The notes beneath the pieces were generated by a model. It was not told the origin of the DNA and did no database searches. It worked only from the letters and a program-made list of their open reading frames with translations. The position numbers and the translations under genes were made by a program. A stretch of DNA of 64,000 nucleotides from JAOPZW01 sp963788935 (GTDB taxonomy: Bacteria; Actinomycetota; Thermoleophilia; Solirubrobacterales; Solirubrobacteraceae): NCBI GenBank assembly GCA_963788935.1, contig CAWBIM010000008.1, forward strand, positions 1-64,000, read 5' to 3'. This document shows, in pieces, positions 1 through 8,123 of this stretch; the first letter of the stretch is position 1, and every line of letters begins with the position of its first letter.

Positions 1-43
1 CCTGCTTGCAAAGCAGGCGCTCTCCCAGCTGAGCTATGGCCCC
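1..43 (-). tRNA. tRNA-Ala (anticodon TGC), 3' part cut by window edge
   Basis: Read on the minus strand, the sequence starts with acceptor strand GGGGCCA, followed by TA, a D-arm and an anticodon arm CCTGC-TTTGCAA-GCAGG. U33 is present and the anticodon is TGC, which gives alanine. The variable, T and acceptor 3' parts lie outside the window. It is transcribed away from the glutamate dehydrogenase gene. A second alanine tRNA (anticodon CGC) lies about 5 kb away on the other strand. Confidence 0.93.
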
Positions 44-153
44 GCGCGCGCCGAGTGTAGCGACGGGTCACCGTCCGGACCCGCACAGGGAAGACCGGGC
101 TGGGATAGTCGCGCCAAGGGCGGGGGACCGAGCGAAGCGGAGGTGCGGAGGGC

Positions 154-1458
154 ATGGCCACGACGTCGAACGTCGACAAGTCGCCGCGAGCGGCGAACCA
201 GGCGCCGCCGACGCATGTGGCGGAGGTCTCGAACTTCGAGATCGTCTCCCACTACTTCGAGCTCGCGGCCGACCGGCTCGGGCTCGAGGACGACGTGCGC
301 GCGGTCCTGCGGTCCAACTACCGCGAGGTGCAGGTCCAGGTCCCGATCCGGCAGGCCGACGGGCGGATCCACGTCTACTCCGGCTACCGCGTCCAGCACA
401 ACGCCGCGCGCGGGCCGTACAAGGGCGGCGTCCGCTTCCACCCCGAGGTCGACCTCGACGAGGTCCGCGCGCTCGCCGCGCTCATGTCGTGGAAGACGGC
501 GATCGTCGGGGTCCCGTTCGGCGGCGCGAAGGGCGGCATCAACTGCGACCCGACGCAGCTCAGCCGCGACGAGCTGCAGCGGATCACGCGGTCGTTCATC
601 GACAAGGTCGAGAAGGTGCTCGGGCCGACGCGCGACATCCCCGCGCCCGACGTCAACACGAACGCCCAGGTGATGGCCTGGATGATGGACGAGTACGGCA
701 AGCTCCACGGCCACACGCCGGCGATCGTCACGGGCAAGCCGATCTCGCTCGGCGGATCGCTCGGACGCGAGGCGGCGACGGGGCGCGGCGTCGTGATGTG
801 CTTCAGCGAGGCCGCACCCGCGCTCGGCCTCAGCCCGTCGGACACGCGCGTCGTGGTGCAGGGCTTCGGCAACGTCGGCTCGTGGGCGGCGCGGATCATC
901 GCCGACCTCGGGGCGAAGGTCGTGGGCGTCTCGGATGCGTTCGGCGCGATCCACGGCGAGGCCGGCATCGACGTCCACGCCCTGCGGCGCCACATGGACG
1001 ACGGCGGCAAGCTCACGGAGTTCCCCGGCGTCGAGGTCATCGACCCCGACGAGCTCATCGGCCTCGAGTGCGAGGTCCTGATCCCGGCCGCGCTCGGCGG
1101 CATGATCCACGCCGAGAACGCGCACCTCATCAAGGCGCGGGCGGTCATCGAGGGCGCGAACAGCCCGACGACGCCGACCGCCGACGAGATCCTTCACGAC
1201 GCCGGCGTCCTCGTCGTCCCCGACGTGCTGGCCAACGCGGGCGGCGTCGTCGTCTCCTATTACGAGTGGGTCCAGAACCTCCAGCACTTCCGCTGGGACG
1301 AGCGCGAGGTCAACGACAAGCTCGGCACGACGATGCGCGGCGCGTACGGCGAGGTCGCCACGCGGGCCGAGCACGACGCGGTGCCGCTGCGCGTCGCGGC
1401 CTTCGAGCTCGGGATCGAGCGCGTCCTCGAGGCGGCGCGGACGCGCGGGTACATCTAG
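154..1458 (+). CDS. gdhA: Glu/Leu/Phe/Val dehydrogenase (glutamate dehydrogenase)
   Basis: The 434-residue product matches the amino-acid dehydrogenase family, which interconverts glutamate and 2-oxoglutarate plus ammonium with NAD(P) in the cytoplasm. Visible family motifs are KGGVRFHP, the glycine-rich substrate and catalytic segment PFGGAKGGINCDP with its lysine, PAPDVNTN, the dinucleotide-binding loop QGFGNVGSWAA and the late NANAGGV-like segment (NAGGVVVSYYEW). Length is typical for the small hexameric class. The ATG start follows GGAGG-like sequence (cggagggc) at a normal distance. The N-terminus has a short polar extension of about 25 residues. The gene is monocistronic and diverges from the tRNA gene. 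Cofactor preference cannot be read safely from the sequence. Confidence 0.93.
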   Translation: MATTSNVDKSPRAANQAPPTHVAEVSNFEIVSHYFELAADRLGLEDDVRAVLRSNYREVQVQVPIRQADGRIHVYSGYRVQHNAARGPYKGGVRFHPEVDLDEVRALAALMSWKTAIVGVPFGGAKGGINCDPTQLSRDELQRITRSFIDKVEKVLGPTRDIPAPDVNTNAQVMAWMMDEYGKLHGHTPAIVTGKPISLGGSLGREAATGRGVVMCFSEAAPALGLSPSDTRVVVQGFGNVGSWAARIIADLGAKVVGVSDAFGAIHGEAGIDVHALRRHMDDGGKLTEFPGVEVIDPDELIGLECEVLIPAALGGMIHAENAHLIKARAVIEGANSPTTPTADEILHDAGVLVVPDVLANAGGVVVSYYEWVQNLQHFRWDEREVNDKLGTTMRGAYGEVATRAEHDAVPLRVAAFELGIERVLEAARTRGYI

Positions 1459-1479
1459 GCCGCGCGGCCGCCGGGGCGC

Positions 1480-1518
1480 AAAAAGTGGGCGCGCCCCCCG
1501 GCCCCGGGGGACGCGCCC
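1480..1518 (-). terminator. Strong intrinsic terminator (minus strand)
   Basis: On the minus strand a stem GGGCGCG (1518-1512) pairs with CGCGCCC (1493-1487). A second stem CCCCC/GGGGG stacks on it after one mismatch, with a 6-base loop. The hairpin is followed by AC and five T residues (1484-1480). This is a textbook rho-independent terminator. It lies about 130 bases downstream of the phzF-like stop, so it ends either a long 3' untranslated region or a separate small RNA. It also shields gdhA from convergent transcription. Confidence 0.8.
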
Positions 1519-1617
1519 TGTTCACGGGCCTGGGCGCCTCCCGTTCCCCAACACAAGGCGCCATTTGAACCCGGGTTACACCCTCTGTTGTCGGCACGGC
1601 CCGGGCGAACTTCAGGC

Positions 1618-1637
1618 GCGTCCAGAGATCTGGACGC
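1618..1637. repeat. Perfect 9-bp inverted repeat next to phzF-like stop
   Basis: Arms GCGTCCAGA and TCTGGACGC are separated by two bases and end 7 bases from the stop codon of the phzF-like gene. The spacer is too short for a normal RNA loop without opening a pair. It could be a protein-binding palindrome or a compact RNA hairpin with a loop of four or more bases. Function is unknown. Confidence 0.6.
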
Positions 1638-1644
1638 ATAGCGG

Positions 1645-2496
1645 TCAGAGCGCGACCGTCGCCTCGAACACGACGACCACGTCGCCCGCCACGCGGACCC
1701 GCTCCCCCGCCTCGCAGACGATGCGGCTCGCACGCTCCATCGCGACGCCCTGGTCGATCGTGAGGTGTGCGACCCCGGTGCGAGCATTGGCGTAGGCCAT
1801 GAGGGGCCCGGCGGCCGAGCCCGTGGCCGGGTCCTCGACGACCGACATGCCGTCGACGAAGAAGCTCCGCGTCTGCGCGGCCTCGCGGTCCGCGTCGATG
1901 TAGGACAGGTACGCGCACACGCACGAGGAGCCCGCGAGCAGCGACCGTAGCGCGGCCGGGTCGGGCTCGACGCGGTCGAGCGCCGCCGCCTCACGGACCG
2001 GCGTCACCACCTGGTTGATCCCGGTCGAGACGATCTGCGGCGGGAGCTCGGGATGCGCCGCGGAGACATCGAGGCCCAGGGCGCCGAGGACCTCGGCCGG
2101 GTCGAGCTCGGGCCCGAACGTCGCGGGCTCCTGGAGCATCGAGGCGTGGGCCGCGGCGTCGCCGATCTCGACGTCGACCGGCTGCAGCCCGGCGCCCGTC
2201 TCCTGCACGTAGGTGACGGCGCGCTCGCCCCGCGCCCGCGCCACGGCGACGGCGGTGCCGAGCGACGGGTGGCCGGCGAAGCGCAGCTCGCCCTGCATCA
2301 TCCAGATCCGGTTGCGGTAGTCGGCGCCGGGCTCGGTCGCGGTCTGCACGAACGTCGTCTCGGACAGGTGCGTCTCGCGCGCGAACGCGAGCATCGCGGC
2401 GTCCGTGACGCCGTCGGCGTCGTGCACCACGGCCAGGGCGTTGCCCGTCAGCGGCCGCGCCGTGAAGACGTCGAGCCAGGTCAGCGCGTGCGCCAT
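1645..2496 (-). CDS. PhzF family isomerase/epimerase-like protein
   Basis: The 283-residue protein belongs to the PhzF/diaminopimelate-epimerase fold family. The N-terminus (WLDVFTARPLTGNALAVV) and the SETTFV segment, which carries the conserved acidic residue of the PhzF active site, are present. So are FAGHPSLGTA and the C-terminal EDPATGSAAGPL motif. PhzF itself isomerises trans-2,3-dihydro-3-hydroxyanthranilate, but most family members have no known substrate and there is no phenazine pathway here. The ATG at 2496 fits the conserved N-terminus; the frame stays open upstream, but that part is antisense noise. The gene lies 19 bases after the acidic hypothetical gene and probably shares its transcript. 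A terminator follows at 1480-1518. Confidence 0.88.
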   Translation of the reverse strand: MAHALTWLDVFTARPLTGNALAVVHDADGVTDAAMLAFARETHLSETTFVQTATEPGADYRNRIWMMQGELRFAGHPSLGTAVAVARARGERAVTYVQETGAGLQPVDVEIGDAAAHASMLQEPATFGPELDPAEVLGALGLDVSAAHPELPPQIVSTGINQVVTPVREAAALDRVEPDPAALRSLLAGSSCVCAYLSYIDADREAAQTRSFFVDGMSVVEDPATGSAAGPLMAYANARTGVAHLTIDQGVAMERASRIVCEAGERVRVAGDVVVVFEATVAL

Positions 2497-2515
2497 CCGG
2501 CGGCTTCCGGTGGCC

Positions 2516-3127
2516 TCAGAACTCGAAGTCGCGCGGGGGCTTCTGCTCGAACCAGAGCCGGTCGTGCTCCGGCGTCTCCTGGAGGAACTCGGGCGTCTCC
2601 TCGAGGACGTCCTCCTCGTCGGCGTCCGCCTCCTCGGCGCGCTCGGCCGCGGGCTCGCGGTCGCGTCGCTCGGGCTCCGGCCGCTCGGGCTCGGGCTCCG
2701 GCTCGGCGACGGGGACGCGCTCGGCGGGCGGCGGGGGCGCGAGGTCGGCCTCGTCGACCGGCTCGAGCTCCTCGACGACGTCCTCGGCGGGCTCGCGGTC
2801 GCCGCGGTCGGCGGGCGCGAAGCGGTCCGCGGCGTCATCGCGCGCGACCGGCCGCTCGGGCTCCTCGACGGCGACGGGCGCGCGGGTCGCTGCGGGCGGC
2901 TCGTCGTCGAAGACGACGTCGTCGTCCTCGTAGGCCTCGGGCTCGTCGTCGTCGAACTCGGTCGCCGTGACCGCGCCCTCGTCGTCGTCGAGCTCCGCCG
3001 CGGCGGCCGCGGCGCGGCGCGCGGGACCCAGCGCCTCGTGCTCCTGGCGCTCGACCTCCGAGGGGTCGGCGCCGTGGCGGCGCTTGAGCTCGAGGTGCTC
3101 CCGGATGGCGTCGTCGAGCAGTCCCAT
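2516..3127 (-). CDS. Acidic hypothetical protein with conserved ends
   Basis: The 203-residue protein has three parts. A basic helical N-terminus (GLLDDAIREHLELKRRHGAD, residues 2-21) continues as PSEVERQEHEALG. The long middle is very rich in Asp, Glu, Pro and Ala and looks disordered. The short C-terminus (FLQETPEHDRLWFEQKPPRD) appears conserved. I have seen this arrangement in actinobacterial hypothetical proteins, but no function is known to me. It sits 12 bases downstream of the diguanylate cyclase and 19 bases upstream of the phzF-like gene, all on the minus strand. There is no signal peptide or membrane segment, so it is probably cytoplasmic. Confidence 0.8.
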   Translation of the reverse strand: MGLLDDAIREHLELKRRHGADPSEVERQEHEALGPARRAAAAAAELDDDEGAVTATEFDDDEPEAYEDDDVVFDDEPPAATRAPVAVEEPERPVARDDAADRFAPADRGDREPAEDVVEELEPVDEADLAPPPPAERVPVAEPEPEPERPEPERRDREPAAERAEEADADEEDVLEETPEFLQETPEHDRLWFEQKPPRDFEF

Positions 3128-3139
3128 CGCTCCGGAACG

Positions 3140-5020
3140 TTACCCGCCCTGGAGGCGGGGAGAGGCGTCCGCCCGCTCGGTGCGGTTCTTGCCCGCGCGC
3201 TTGGCGCGGTAGAGGGCCTCGTCGGCCGCGGCGAACAGCCCGCGCATGTCGTCGGCCGAGCCCGGGAGCGTCGCGGCGCCAAGACTCGCGGTCACGTGCA
3301 GCGACCCCATGCCGTCCAGAAGCGGGAAGTCCAGCGCCTCGATCCCGGCCCGGACGCGCTCGGCGAGGTTGAAGGCACCCTCGAGGTCGGTGCCGGGCAG
3401 GACGACCGCGAGCTCCTCGCCGCCGTAGCGCGCCGGCTCGTCGATCTCGCGCGAGGACTCGCGCAGCACCCGCGCCACCTCGCGCAGCACGAGGTCGCCC
3501 TGCTGGTGGCCGTAGGTGTCGTTGACGCGCTTGAAGTCGTCGATGTCGAGCAGCACCAGCCCGAGCGGCTGCTGGAAGCGCCGGGCGCGCTCGACCTCGG
3601 TCGACATCGCCTCCTGGAAGCGGCGGCGGTTGAACAGGCCCGTGAGCTCGTCGGTGACCGCCTGGCGCTCGACGGTCTTGTGCAGGCCGACGTTCTCGAT
3701 CGAGATGCTGGCCGAGCCCGCGAGGTAGTGGAACAGGCTGCGGTCCTCGTCGGAGAACGGCTCGCCCTGGCGCGCGACGGTGACGACGCCGGAGACCCGC
3801 GTCTGGTGGTCGTCGCGGTGCAGCGGATGGGCGAGCGCGCTGACGCCGTCGACGCGCGCGTCGGCGGGCTGGCCCGTCTCGAGCACGCGGGCCTCGGCGG
3901 CGCGGATGGCGTCCTTCAGGCCGCGCGTGTCGCCCTTCGTGACGACCTGCTCGAGCGGCTCGGTCAGCGTCGGGCGCACCGAGGCGCGGCCCGCCTGGGC
4001 GCCGACCGCGTCGACCGACGTGAGGATCACGATCTCGAGCAGCGCCTCGCGGTCGAGGTTCGAGACGAACGTCTCGCCGATGCGCGTCATCGCGGTCTTG
4101 AGGCGCTCGGTGCGCTCCTTGAGCTGGACGCTCATCTCGTTGAACTCGCTGCCCAGCTGGGCGAACTCGTCGTTGCCGACCGTCGGGACGCGCACCGTGA
4201 AGTCGCCCTGGCGCATCCGGCGCGCGGCGTCGAGGAAGCTCGCCATCTGCTCCTGCAGCGTGCGCGAGAGCACGATGGCGAAGAACGCCGCGAGGGCGAG
4301 GAAGCCGACGACGAGCGCGCCGGCGATCAGACGGTCGCGGCGAATGTTCGACGCCGCCGTCGCGCGCGGTGCGAGGAGGGCGATCTTCACCTGCTCGCCG
4401 AGGAACCCGTCCCGCGCGAAGGCGTAGGTGCGGTAGCGCTTGCCGCCGATCGTCGCGAAGGACTGGCGCCGCTCCGGGATGTTCGCCTTCTCGGCGCCCG
4501 CGAGGGTGTTGGCCAGCACGTCGCCGCGCTCGCGCATCACGAGGACCTCGAGCCCGGTCTGCCGCTTCACGCGCGCGGCGAACTCGCCCGGCGTGATGTC
4601 CGAGACCTCGAGCTCGCCGAAGCGCTTCTTGCCCGCGACGAGCGCGAGGCTCGCCGGCAGGTTCGCCGAGGCGTTGCCGACGTCGACCAGCGCGCGGTTG
4701 CCGTTGCGCACGATCACGACCCGCTGGACCCCGCGGCGCTCCTGGAGGTCGGCGACGCGGGTCTGCAGGGCCTCGATGTCGTTGCGGCGCAGCGCGGTCG
4801 CGAACGGCACGTCCGTCGCGATCGCGCGGGCGTCGCGCATCGCCTGACGGGTCGCCTCGTTGTAGATGCCGATCGCGACGTCCGTCCTCGCCTTCGCGCC
4901 CGCGTCGGCCTTGCCGGACTCGGCGCCGTCGATGAGCACCCAGAACGCGACCCCGACGGCCAGCATCGGGACGAGGACGATCATCAGGAAGAACAGCCGG
5001 AGACGGTTGCGGAAACTCAT
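3140..5020 (-). CDS. Membrane-bound diguanylate cyclase (cache-like, HAMP, GAF, GGDEF)
   Basis: The 626-residue protein makes cyclic di-GMP from two GTP. Order of parts: membrane helix at about residues 10-30; an extracytoplasmic sensor of about 200 residues; a second helix at about 232-253 (LIAGALVVGFLALAAFF); HAMP at about 254-300; a GAF-like domain to about 455; and a GGDEF domain to the end. The active-site motif is GGEEL near residue 533, a functional-looking variant of GGDEF. The sequence REID lies five residues before it, matching the inhibitory RxxD site for product feedback. The ATG start precedes MSFRNRLRLFFLM, a typical positively charged start for the first helix. The gene diverges from tRNA-Ala(CGC). 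Confidence 0.92.
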   Translation of the reverse strand: MSFRNRLRLFFLMIVLVPMLAVGVAFWVLIDGAESGKADAGAKARTDVAIGIYNEATRQAMRDARAIATDVPFATALRRNDIEALQTRVADLQERRGVQRVVIVRNGNRALVDVGNASANLPASLALVAGKKRFGELEVSDITPGEFAARVKRQTGLEVLVMRERGDVLANTLAGAEKANIPERRQSFATIGGKRYRTYAFARDGFLGEQVKIALLAPRATAASNIRRDRLIAGALVVGFLALAAFFAIVLSRTLQEQMASFLDAARRMRQGDFTVRVPTVGNDEFAQLGSEFNEMSVQLKERTERLKTAMTRIGETFVSNLDREALLEIVILTSVDAVGAQAGRASVRPTLTEPLEQVVTKGDTRGLKDAIRAAEARVLETGQPADARVDGVSALAHPLHRDDHQTRVSGVVTVARQGEPFSDEDRSLFHYLAGSASISIENVGLHKTVERQAVTDELTGLFNRRRFQEAMSTEVERARRFQQPLGLVLLDIDDFKRVNDTYGHQQGDLVLREVARVLRESSREIDEPARYGGEELAVVLPGTDLEGAFNLAERVRAGIEALDFPLLDGMGSLHVTASLGAATLPGSADDMRGLFAAADEALYRAKRAGKNRTERADASPRLQGG

Positions 5021-5086
5021 CGTCCTGGCCGGAGAGAGTACCGGCGTCGCGGGCCGATCCGAGCAACGATCCTGTCGAGGTCGGGC

Positions 5087-5092
5087 TACACT
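5087..5092 (+). promoter_or_regulatory. Possible -10 element of tRNA-Ala(CGC)
   Basis: The sequence TACACT fits the actinobacterial TAnnnT pattern and lies 11 bases before the mature tRNA 5' end. I could not see a good -35 box at 17 bases, so this is only a proposal. Confidence 0.35.
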
Positions 5093-5102
5093 GGGGCGGC
5101 CC

Positions 5103-5175
5103 GGGGCTATAGCTCAGTTGGGAGAGCGCCTGGATCGCACCCAGGAGGTCGGGGGTTCGAGTCCCCCTAGCTCCA
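5103..5175 (+). tRNA. tRNA-Ala (anticodon CGC)
   Basis: A complete 73-base cloverleaf is visible. The acceptor GGGGCTA pairs with TAGCTCC (one G-T), with D-arm GCTC/GAGC, anticodon arm CCTGG-ATCGCAC-CCAGG with anticodon CGC at 5136-5138, a five-base variable region and T-arm GGGGG-TTCGAGT-CCCCC. The discriminator base is A and CCA is not encoded. A terminator hairpin follows. The T-arm, acceptor 3' strand and terminator are duplicated imperfectly at 7492-7557. Confidence 0.96.
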
Positions 5176-5215
5176 CCTCACCGGAACCCCCGCTCCCGCG
5201 GGGGTTTCGTCGTTC
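5150..5215 (+). repeat. Left copy of tRNA-Ala 3' end duplication (att-like)
   Basis: These 66 bases run from the end of the tRNA variable region through the T-arm, acceptor 3' strand and downstream terminator. They align without gaps to 7492-7557 with 54 identical positions by manual count. The copy at this end belongs to the intact tRNA. This is the pattern left when an element integrates at a tRNA 3' end. Confidence 0.75.
5185..5207 (+). terminator. Hairpin terminator of tRNA-Ala(CGC)
   Basis: Stem AACCCCCGC pairs with GCGGGGGTT around a TCCC loop and is followed by TCGTCGTT. The T-tract is weak, but the 9-bp stem right after the tRNA makes termination likely. Confidence 0.7.
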
Positions 5216-5397
5216 CACCCTCCCGCGGGCCTGACGAGTGGCCTTCCCGCCGGCGCCCGAAGGTGCGAGAGCGCGCACGGCGAGTGTGCGGGAAGCGGCC
5301 TGCACGACGCTCGCGCCAGGCGTACGTTCGAATCAGCCGGTGTGCTTCGGGCGCCCGGTGACTCGGATCTCGAAACGAGCCGAGGGGGAGGTCCGCA

Positions 5398-7488
5398 GTG
5401 TTCAAGCACGCGATCGCGCTCGCAGCGCTCGTCGTGGCGCTCAGCGCCGCCGCCGCGGATGCCGCGACGGTCACTGCTCCGGCGACCGAGGACACCTCGG
5501 TCGAGCAACGGAGCCCCAGCACCAACTTCGGCGGTGGCAACGACCTTGTCGGCGGAGTCCGCCGGGGCCTGCTGCGCATCGAGGGAAACCCGCAGCGGTG
5601 GGCGCTGCTGAAGTACCAGGTGCCCACGTTCACGGGCACGGTCACGCAGGTGAGGCTTCGCCTCTTCAAGCGCTCGGGCTCTCCATCGGAGCCGTTCCGC
5701 GTGCAGAGCAGCCCCTGCTCGTGGAACCAGAGCACGGTGACCTGGAACACCCGGCCGACGCTCGGCGCGGTGTTGGCGACGCTCCCCGGCTATCCCACCG
5801 GCTCCGGATTCGTCGAGTTCGGGCTGCCGACCTCCGCGGTGGCACCCGGCCAGGCGTGCTTCGCGATCACCAAGCCATCGTCGAGCGGCGCGTTCATCAC
5901 CGCGGACGACGTGAACGCCGCGAACCCGAGCAGCCTCGTCATCACCACGACGGTCGACACGACCCCGCCGGAGACGACGATCACCGCCGGTCCGACCGGC
6001 TCGACGTCGACGACCGGCGCCACGTTCTCGTTCGCCTCCGAGAGCGGCGCGACGTTCCAGTGCTCGCTCGACGGCGCGCCCTATGCGCCGTGCACGAGTC
6101 CCACGACGTACCAGAGCCTCGCGGCGGGCGACCACCAGTTCGAGGTGCGCGCGACCGACGCGGCGGGCAACGTCGACGCGACGCCGGCCACGCAGGCGTG
6201 GACCATCACTCCGCCGCCGCCGCCCAGCGGCTACTGCGCCGCGCCGGCGGTGACCGGCGCATGGACCGGCGCCGGGAGGACGATCCCCGCCACACCGACC
6301 ACGCTGTCCTCCGCGATCGCCGGCGCGGTCGCGGGCGACACGGTCGAGCTCGCGGACGGCATCTACAGCCGCGCAGCGGTGACGCTGACGAAGGCGATCC
6401 GGCTGAAGGCCGCGCACCCCTTCGGCGCGGTGTTCGTCGGCGGCCCGACGCCGCGCTTCGCCAACGACACCGGGCTCGGCAGCCACACGTTCACCGCCGT
6501 CGCGATCCGCGCGAGCGGGACTGCCGTCGAGGGGCTCGAGTTCCGCTACTACGACATCGCGATCGACGTCAGCGACGTCGCCGACACGCTCGTGCAGTTC
6601 AATCGCGTCGTCAGCATGTACAGCGCCGGCGTCCAGGTCTGGGACACCCGCAACACCGAGGTTCGTTGCAACGAGATCCTCGATCCGTACCTCGCGCAGG
6701 ACACGCCGGCCACCGTGACGTCGCCGCCCGGCGTCGCCGACGCACAGAGCGACTACGGCGTCGTGGTCTACGGATCGCTGCAGCCGCGCGTGGAGCACAA
6801 CTACTTCCACGGCCTGTTCAACGAGACGCTCTCGTTCAAGGAGGGCGACTGGGACCCGTACGCCGGCTACAACACGTTCGAGGGCTCAGCGCTCACCGCG
6901 CTGTTCTTCGGTCAGAACCTCCCGCACAACGGGCCGTACTCCTTCACGAAGCTGCCGGTCGACAACGAGCGCGGGGCGCTGGTCGGCGAGTACAACGTCT
7001 TCCGCGAGGTCTACGGCGTGCGCAACGGGGCGAACGTCGTCTACTACCTGCGCTCGCCGATACGCGTCTGGCACGTCAACGGCGACACGACGCTGCGCGG
7101 CAATGTCGTCGAGCAGGCCCAGCAGGGCGTGCTGCTGGAGTGCCGCGCAGGCTCTCAGGCCGGATGCGACACCGGCACGACTCGCCTCACCGCGAACACG
7201 ATCGCCGGGCAGGTCCGCGACCTCTCGGGCACCGTCCGCCAGGTGAACACCAGCGCCGGCGTGCTCGTGTTCACCGGACTGAAGGCGGCGACGACGATCG
7301 ACGCGAACGCGTTCGCCTCCGTGCCCACGCCGGTCGGCATCTTCAGCGACGGCGTATCGGGGACGCCGACCTACACCTACACGGCCAACCGCGAGTTCAG
7401 CGTGACGCCGGCCGGAGCGAACATCGACCTGCGCGCAGCCACGACGACGACCGACCCGGACCTCACGTACGCGAACGCCTATCCGTAG
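5398..7488 (+). CDS. Secreted DNRLRE / Ig-like / right-handed beta-helix protein
   Basis: The 696-residue product is exported: a signal peptide (MFKHAIALAALVVALSAAAA) is followed by Ala-Asp-Ala. Residues about 25-185 form a DNRLRE-type carbohydrate-associated domain (DTSVEQRSPSTNFGGGNDL; the tail ends in FVEFGLP and FAITKP). Residues 190-275 are an Ig-like repeat of the FQCSLDGAPYAPC kind. After a proline run, residues 285-696 look like a right-handed parallel beta-helix (repeated NxF, NVV and GVxV turns) of the pectate-lyase/inverting polysaccharidase fold. Substrate and catalytic residues are not identifiable. The GTG start follows a strong GGGGGAGG site. The gene is alone inside an islet bounded by duplicated tRNA-Ala 3' ends. 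Confidence 0.88.
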   Translation: MFKHAIALAALVVALSAAAADAATVTAPATEDTSVEQRSPSTNFGGGNDLVGGVRRGLLRIEGNPQRWALLKYQVPTFTGTVTQVRLRLFKRSGSPSEPFRVQSSPCSWNQSTVTWNTRPTLGAVLATLPGYPTGSGFVEFGLPTSAVAPGQACFAITKPSSSGAFITADDVNAANPSSLVITTTVDTTPPETTITAGPTGSTSTTGATFSFASESGATFQCSLDGAPYAPCTSPTTYQSLAAGDHQFEVRATDAAGNVDATPATQAWTITPPPPPSGYCAAPAVTGAWTGAGRTIPATPTTLSSAIAGAVAGDTVELADGIYSRAAVTLTKAIRLKAAHPFGAVFVGGPTPRFANDTGLGSHTFTAVAIRASGTAVEGLEFRYYDIAIDVSDVADTLVQFNRVVSMYSAGVQVWDTRNTEVRCNEILDPYLAQDTPATVTSPPGVADAQSDYGVVVYGSLQPRVEHNYFHGLFNETLSFKEGDWDPYAGYNTFEGSALTALFFGQNLPHNGPYSFTKLPVDNERGALVGEYNVFREVYGVRNGANVVYYLRSPIRVWHVNGDTTLRGNVVEQAQQGVLLECRAGSQAGCDTGTTRLTANTIAGQVRDLSGTVRQVNTSAGVLVFTGLKAATTIDANAFASVPTPVGIFSDGVSGTPTYTYTANREFSVTPAGANIDLRAATTTTDPDLTYANAYP

Positions 7489-7491
7489 GGC

Positions 7492-7557
7492 CGGGGGCGC
7501 GAGTCCCGCGAGCTCCACCTCATCGGGACCTCTGCTCTGGCGGGGGTCCCGTCGTTC
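7492..7557 (+). repeat. Right copy of tRNA-Ala 3' end duplication (att-like)
   Basis: This degenerate copy of 5150-5215 (54 of 66 identical) retains the AGCTCCACCTCA core and the downstream hairpin (CGGGACC ... GGTCCCG). It starts 4 bases after the beta-helix stop codon. It no longer pairs as a tRNA, which fits a displaced, unselected 3' end. Its hairpin may now terminate the beta-helix gene, and the 3' end of the neighbouring minus-strand gene is encoded within it. Confidence 0.75.
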
Positions 7558-8014
7558 GGCGGGCGGATGCCGGAAGCCCGAACTCCGCGCCGGTCTCCAG
7601 GACCATTCCGACTGCCTGCTTGCTCGACAGCTGCGAACCGCCCGGAATGATCGCCGTCACCGGCAGGCCGAGGGCCTTGACCCGGCTGACGAGGTCGCGC
7701 TTCAGCCACTTGGACGCGCCCTTGGGCAGGGTCGAGATGATGATCTCGTCGAACTGGCCTTCGCGGACGGCGGTGCGGACGGCGTCGAACGGATCCGGGC
7801 CGCCGACCCGGGTGTCGACGGGCGAGCGGGCCGCGCGGCGGATCATCGGCAGCGCGGTCTCGATCGTCCAGTCGGCCTGCCGGCGGTCGGAGACGTCGGG
7901 GATCAGCAGCGTGAAGCGGCAGTCGCCGGCCTTCCGCCGCGCCCTCACCTCCTCGATCAGCCGCGGAGCGGCGGCGGTGCGGTTCGCCACGACGAGGATC
8001 TGCGTCGGTTCCAT
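7520..8014 (-). CDS. UspA-like / universal-stress fold hypothetical protein
   Basis: The 164-residue soluble protein begins MEPTQILVVANRTAAAP, typical of a Rossmann-like alpha/beta first strand and loop. It continues with FTLLIPDVS and DEIIISTLPKGASKWLKRDL. The last segment resembles the end of a Usp-fold domain (SRVKALGLPVTAI). This suggests nucleotide binding or stress-related function, but no catalytic role can be assigned. The final 12 codons and the stop lie inside the duplicated tRNA 3' sequence (7492-7557), so the C-terminal tail (RRTTGPPPEQRSR) may have been created by the insertion event. It is oriented toward the beta-helix gene and diverges from the DGPF gene. Confidence 0.7.
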   Translation of the reverse strand: MEPTQILVVANRTAAAPRLIEEVRARRKAGDCRFTLLIPDVSDRRQADWTIETALPMIRRAARSPVDTRVGGPDPFDAVRTAVREGQFDEIIISTLPKGASKWLKRDLVSRVKALGLPVTAIIPGGSQLSSKQAVGMVLETGAEFGLPASARRTTGPPPEQRSR

Positions 8015-8123
8015 CGGTCAGCCCCCCTTCGGCCGCCTCCCGCGGAGAATTCTTGCGCGTCGCTGTCGATTTCGCCAGGGCCCGTTCGTCTCAGACGCGA
8101 CCATCACCCACAAGGAGGACGCG

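Noticed and set aside
1459..1644. Assignment of the gdhA-phzF space to a named RNA family (6C RNA, 6S RNA, tmRNA)
   Set aside because: The terminator is clear, but none of the defining loops or tRNA-like ends of these families are present.
2405..5170. Long plus-strand open frame across phzF-like, acidic protein and diguanylate cyclase genes
   Set aside because: It is antisense to three genes with clear domains and has no recognisable motif or start site.
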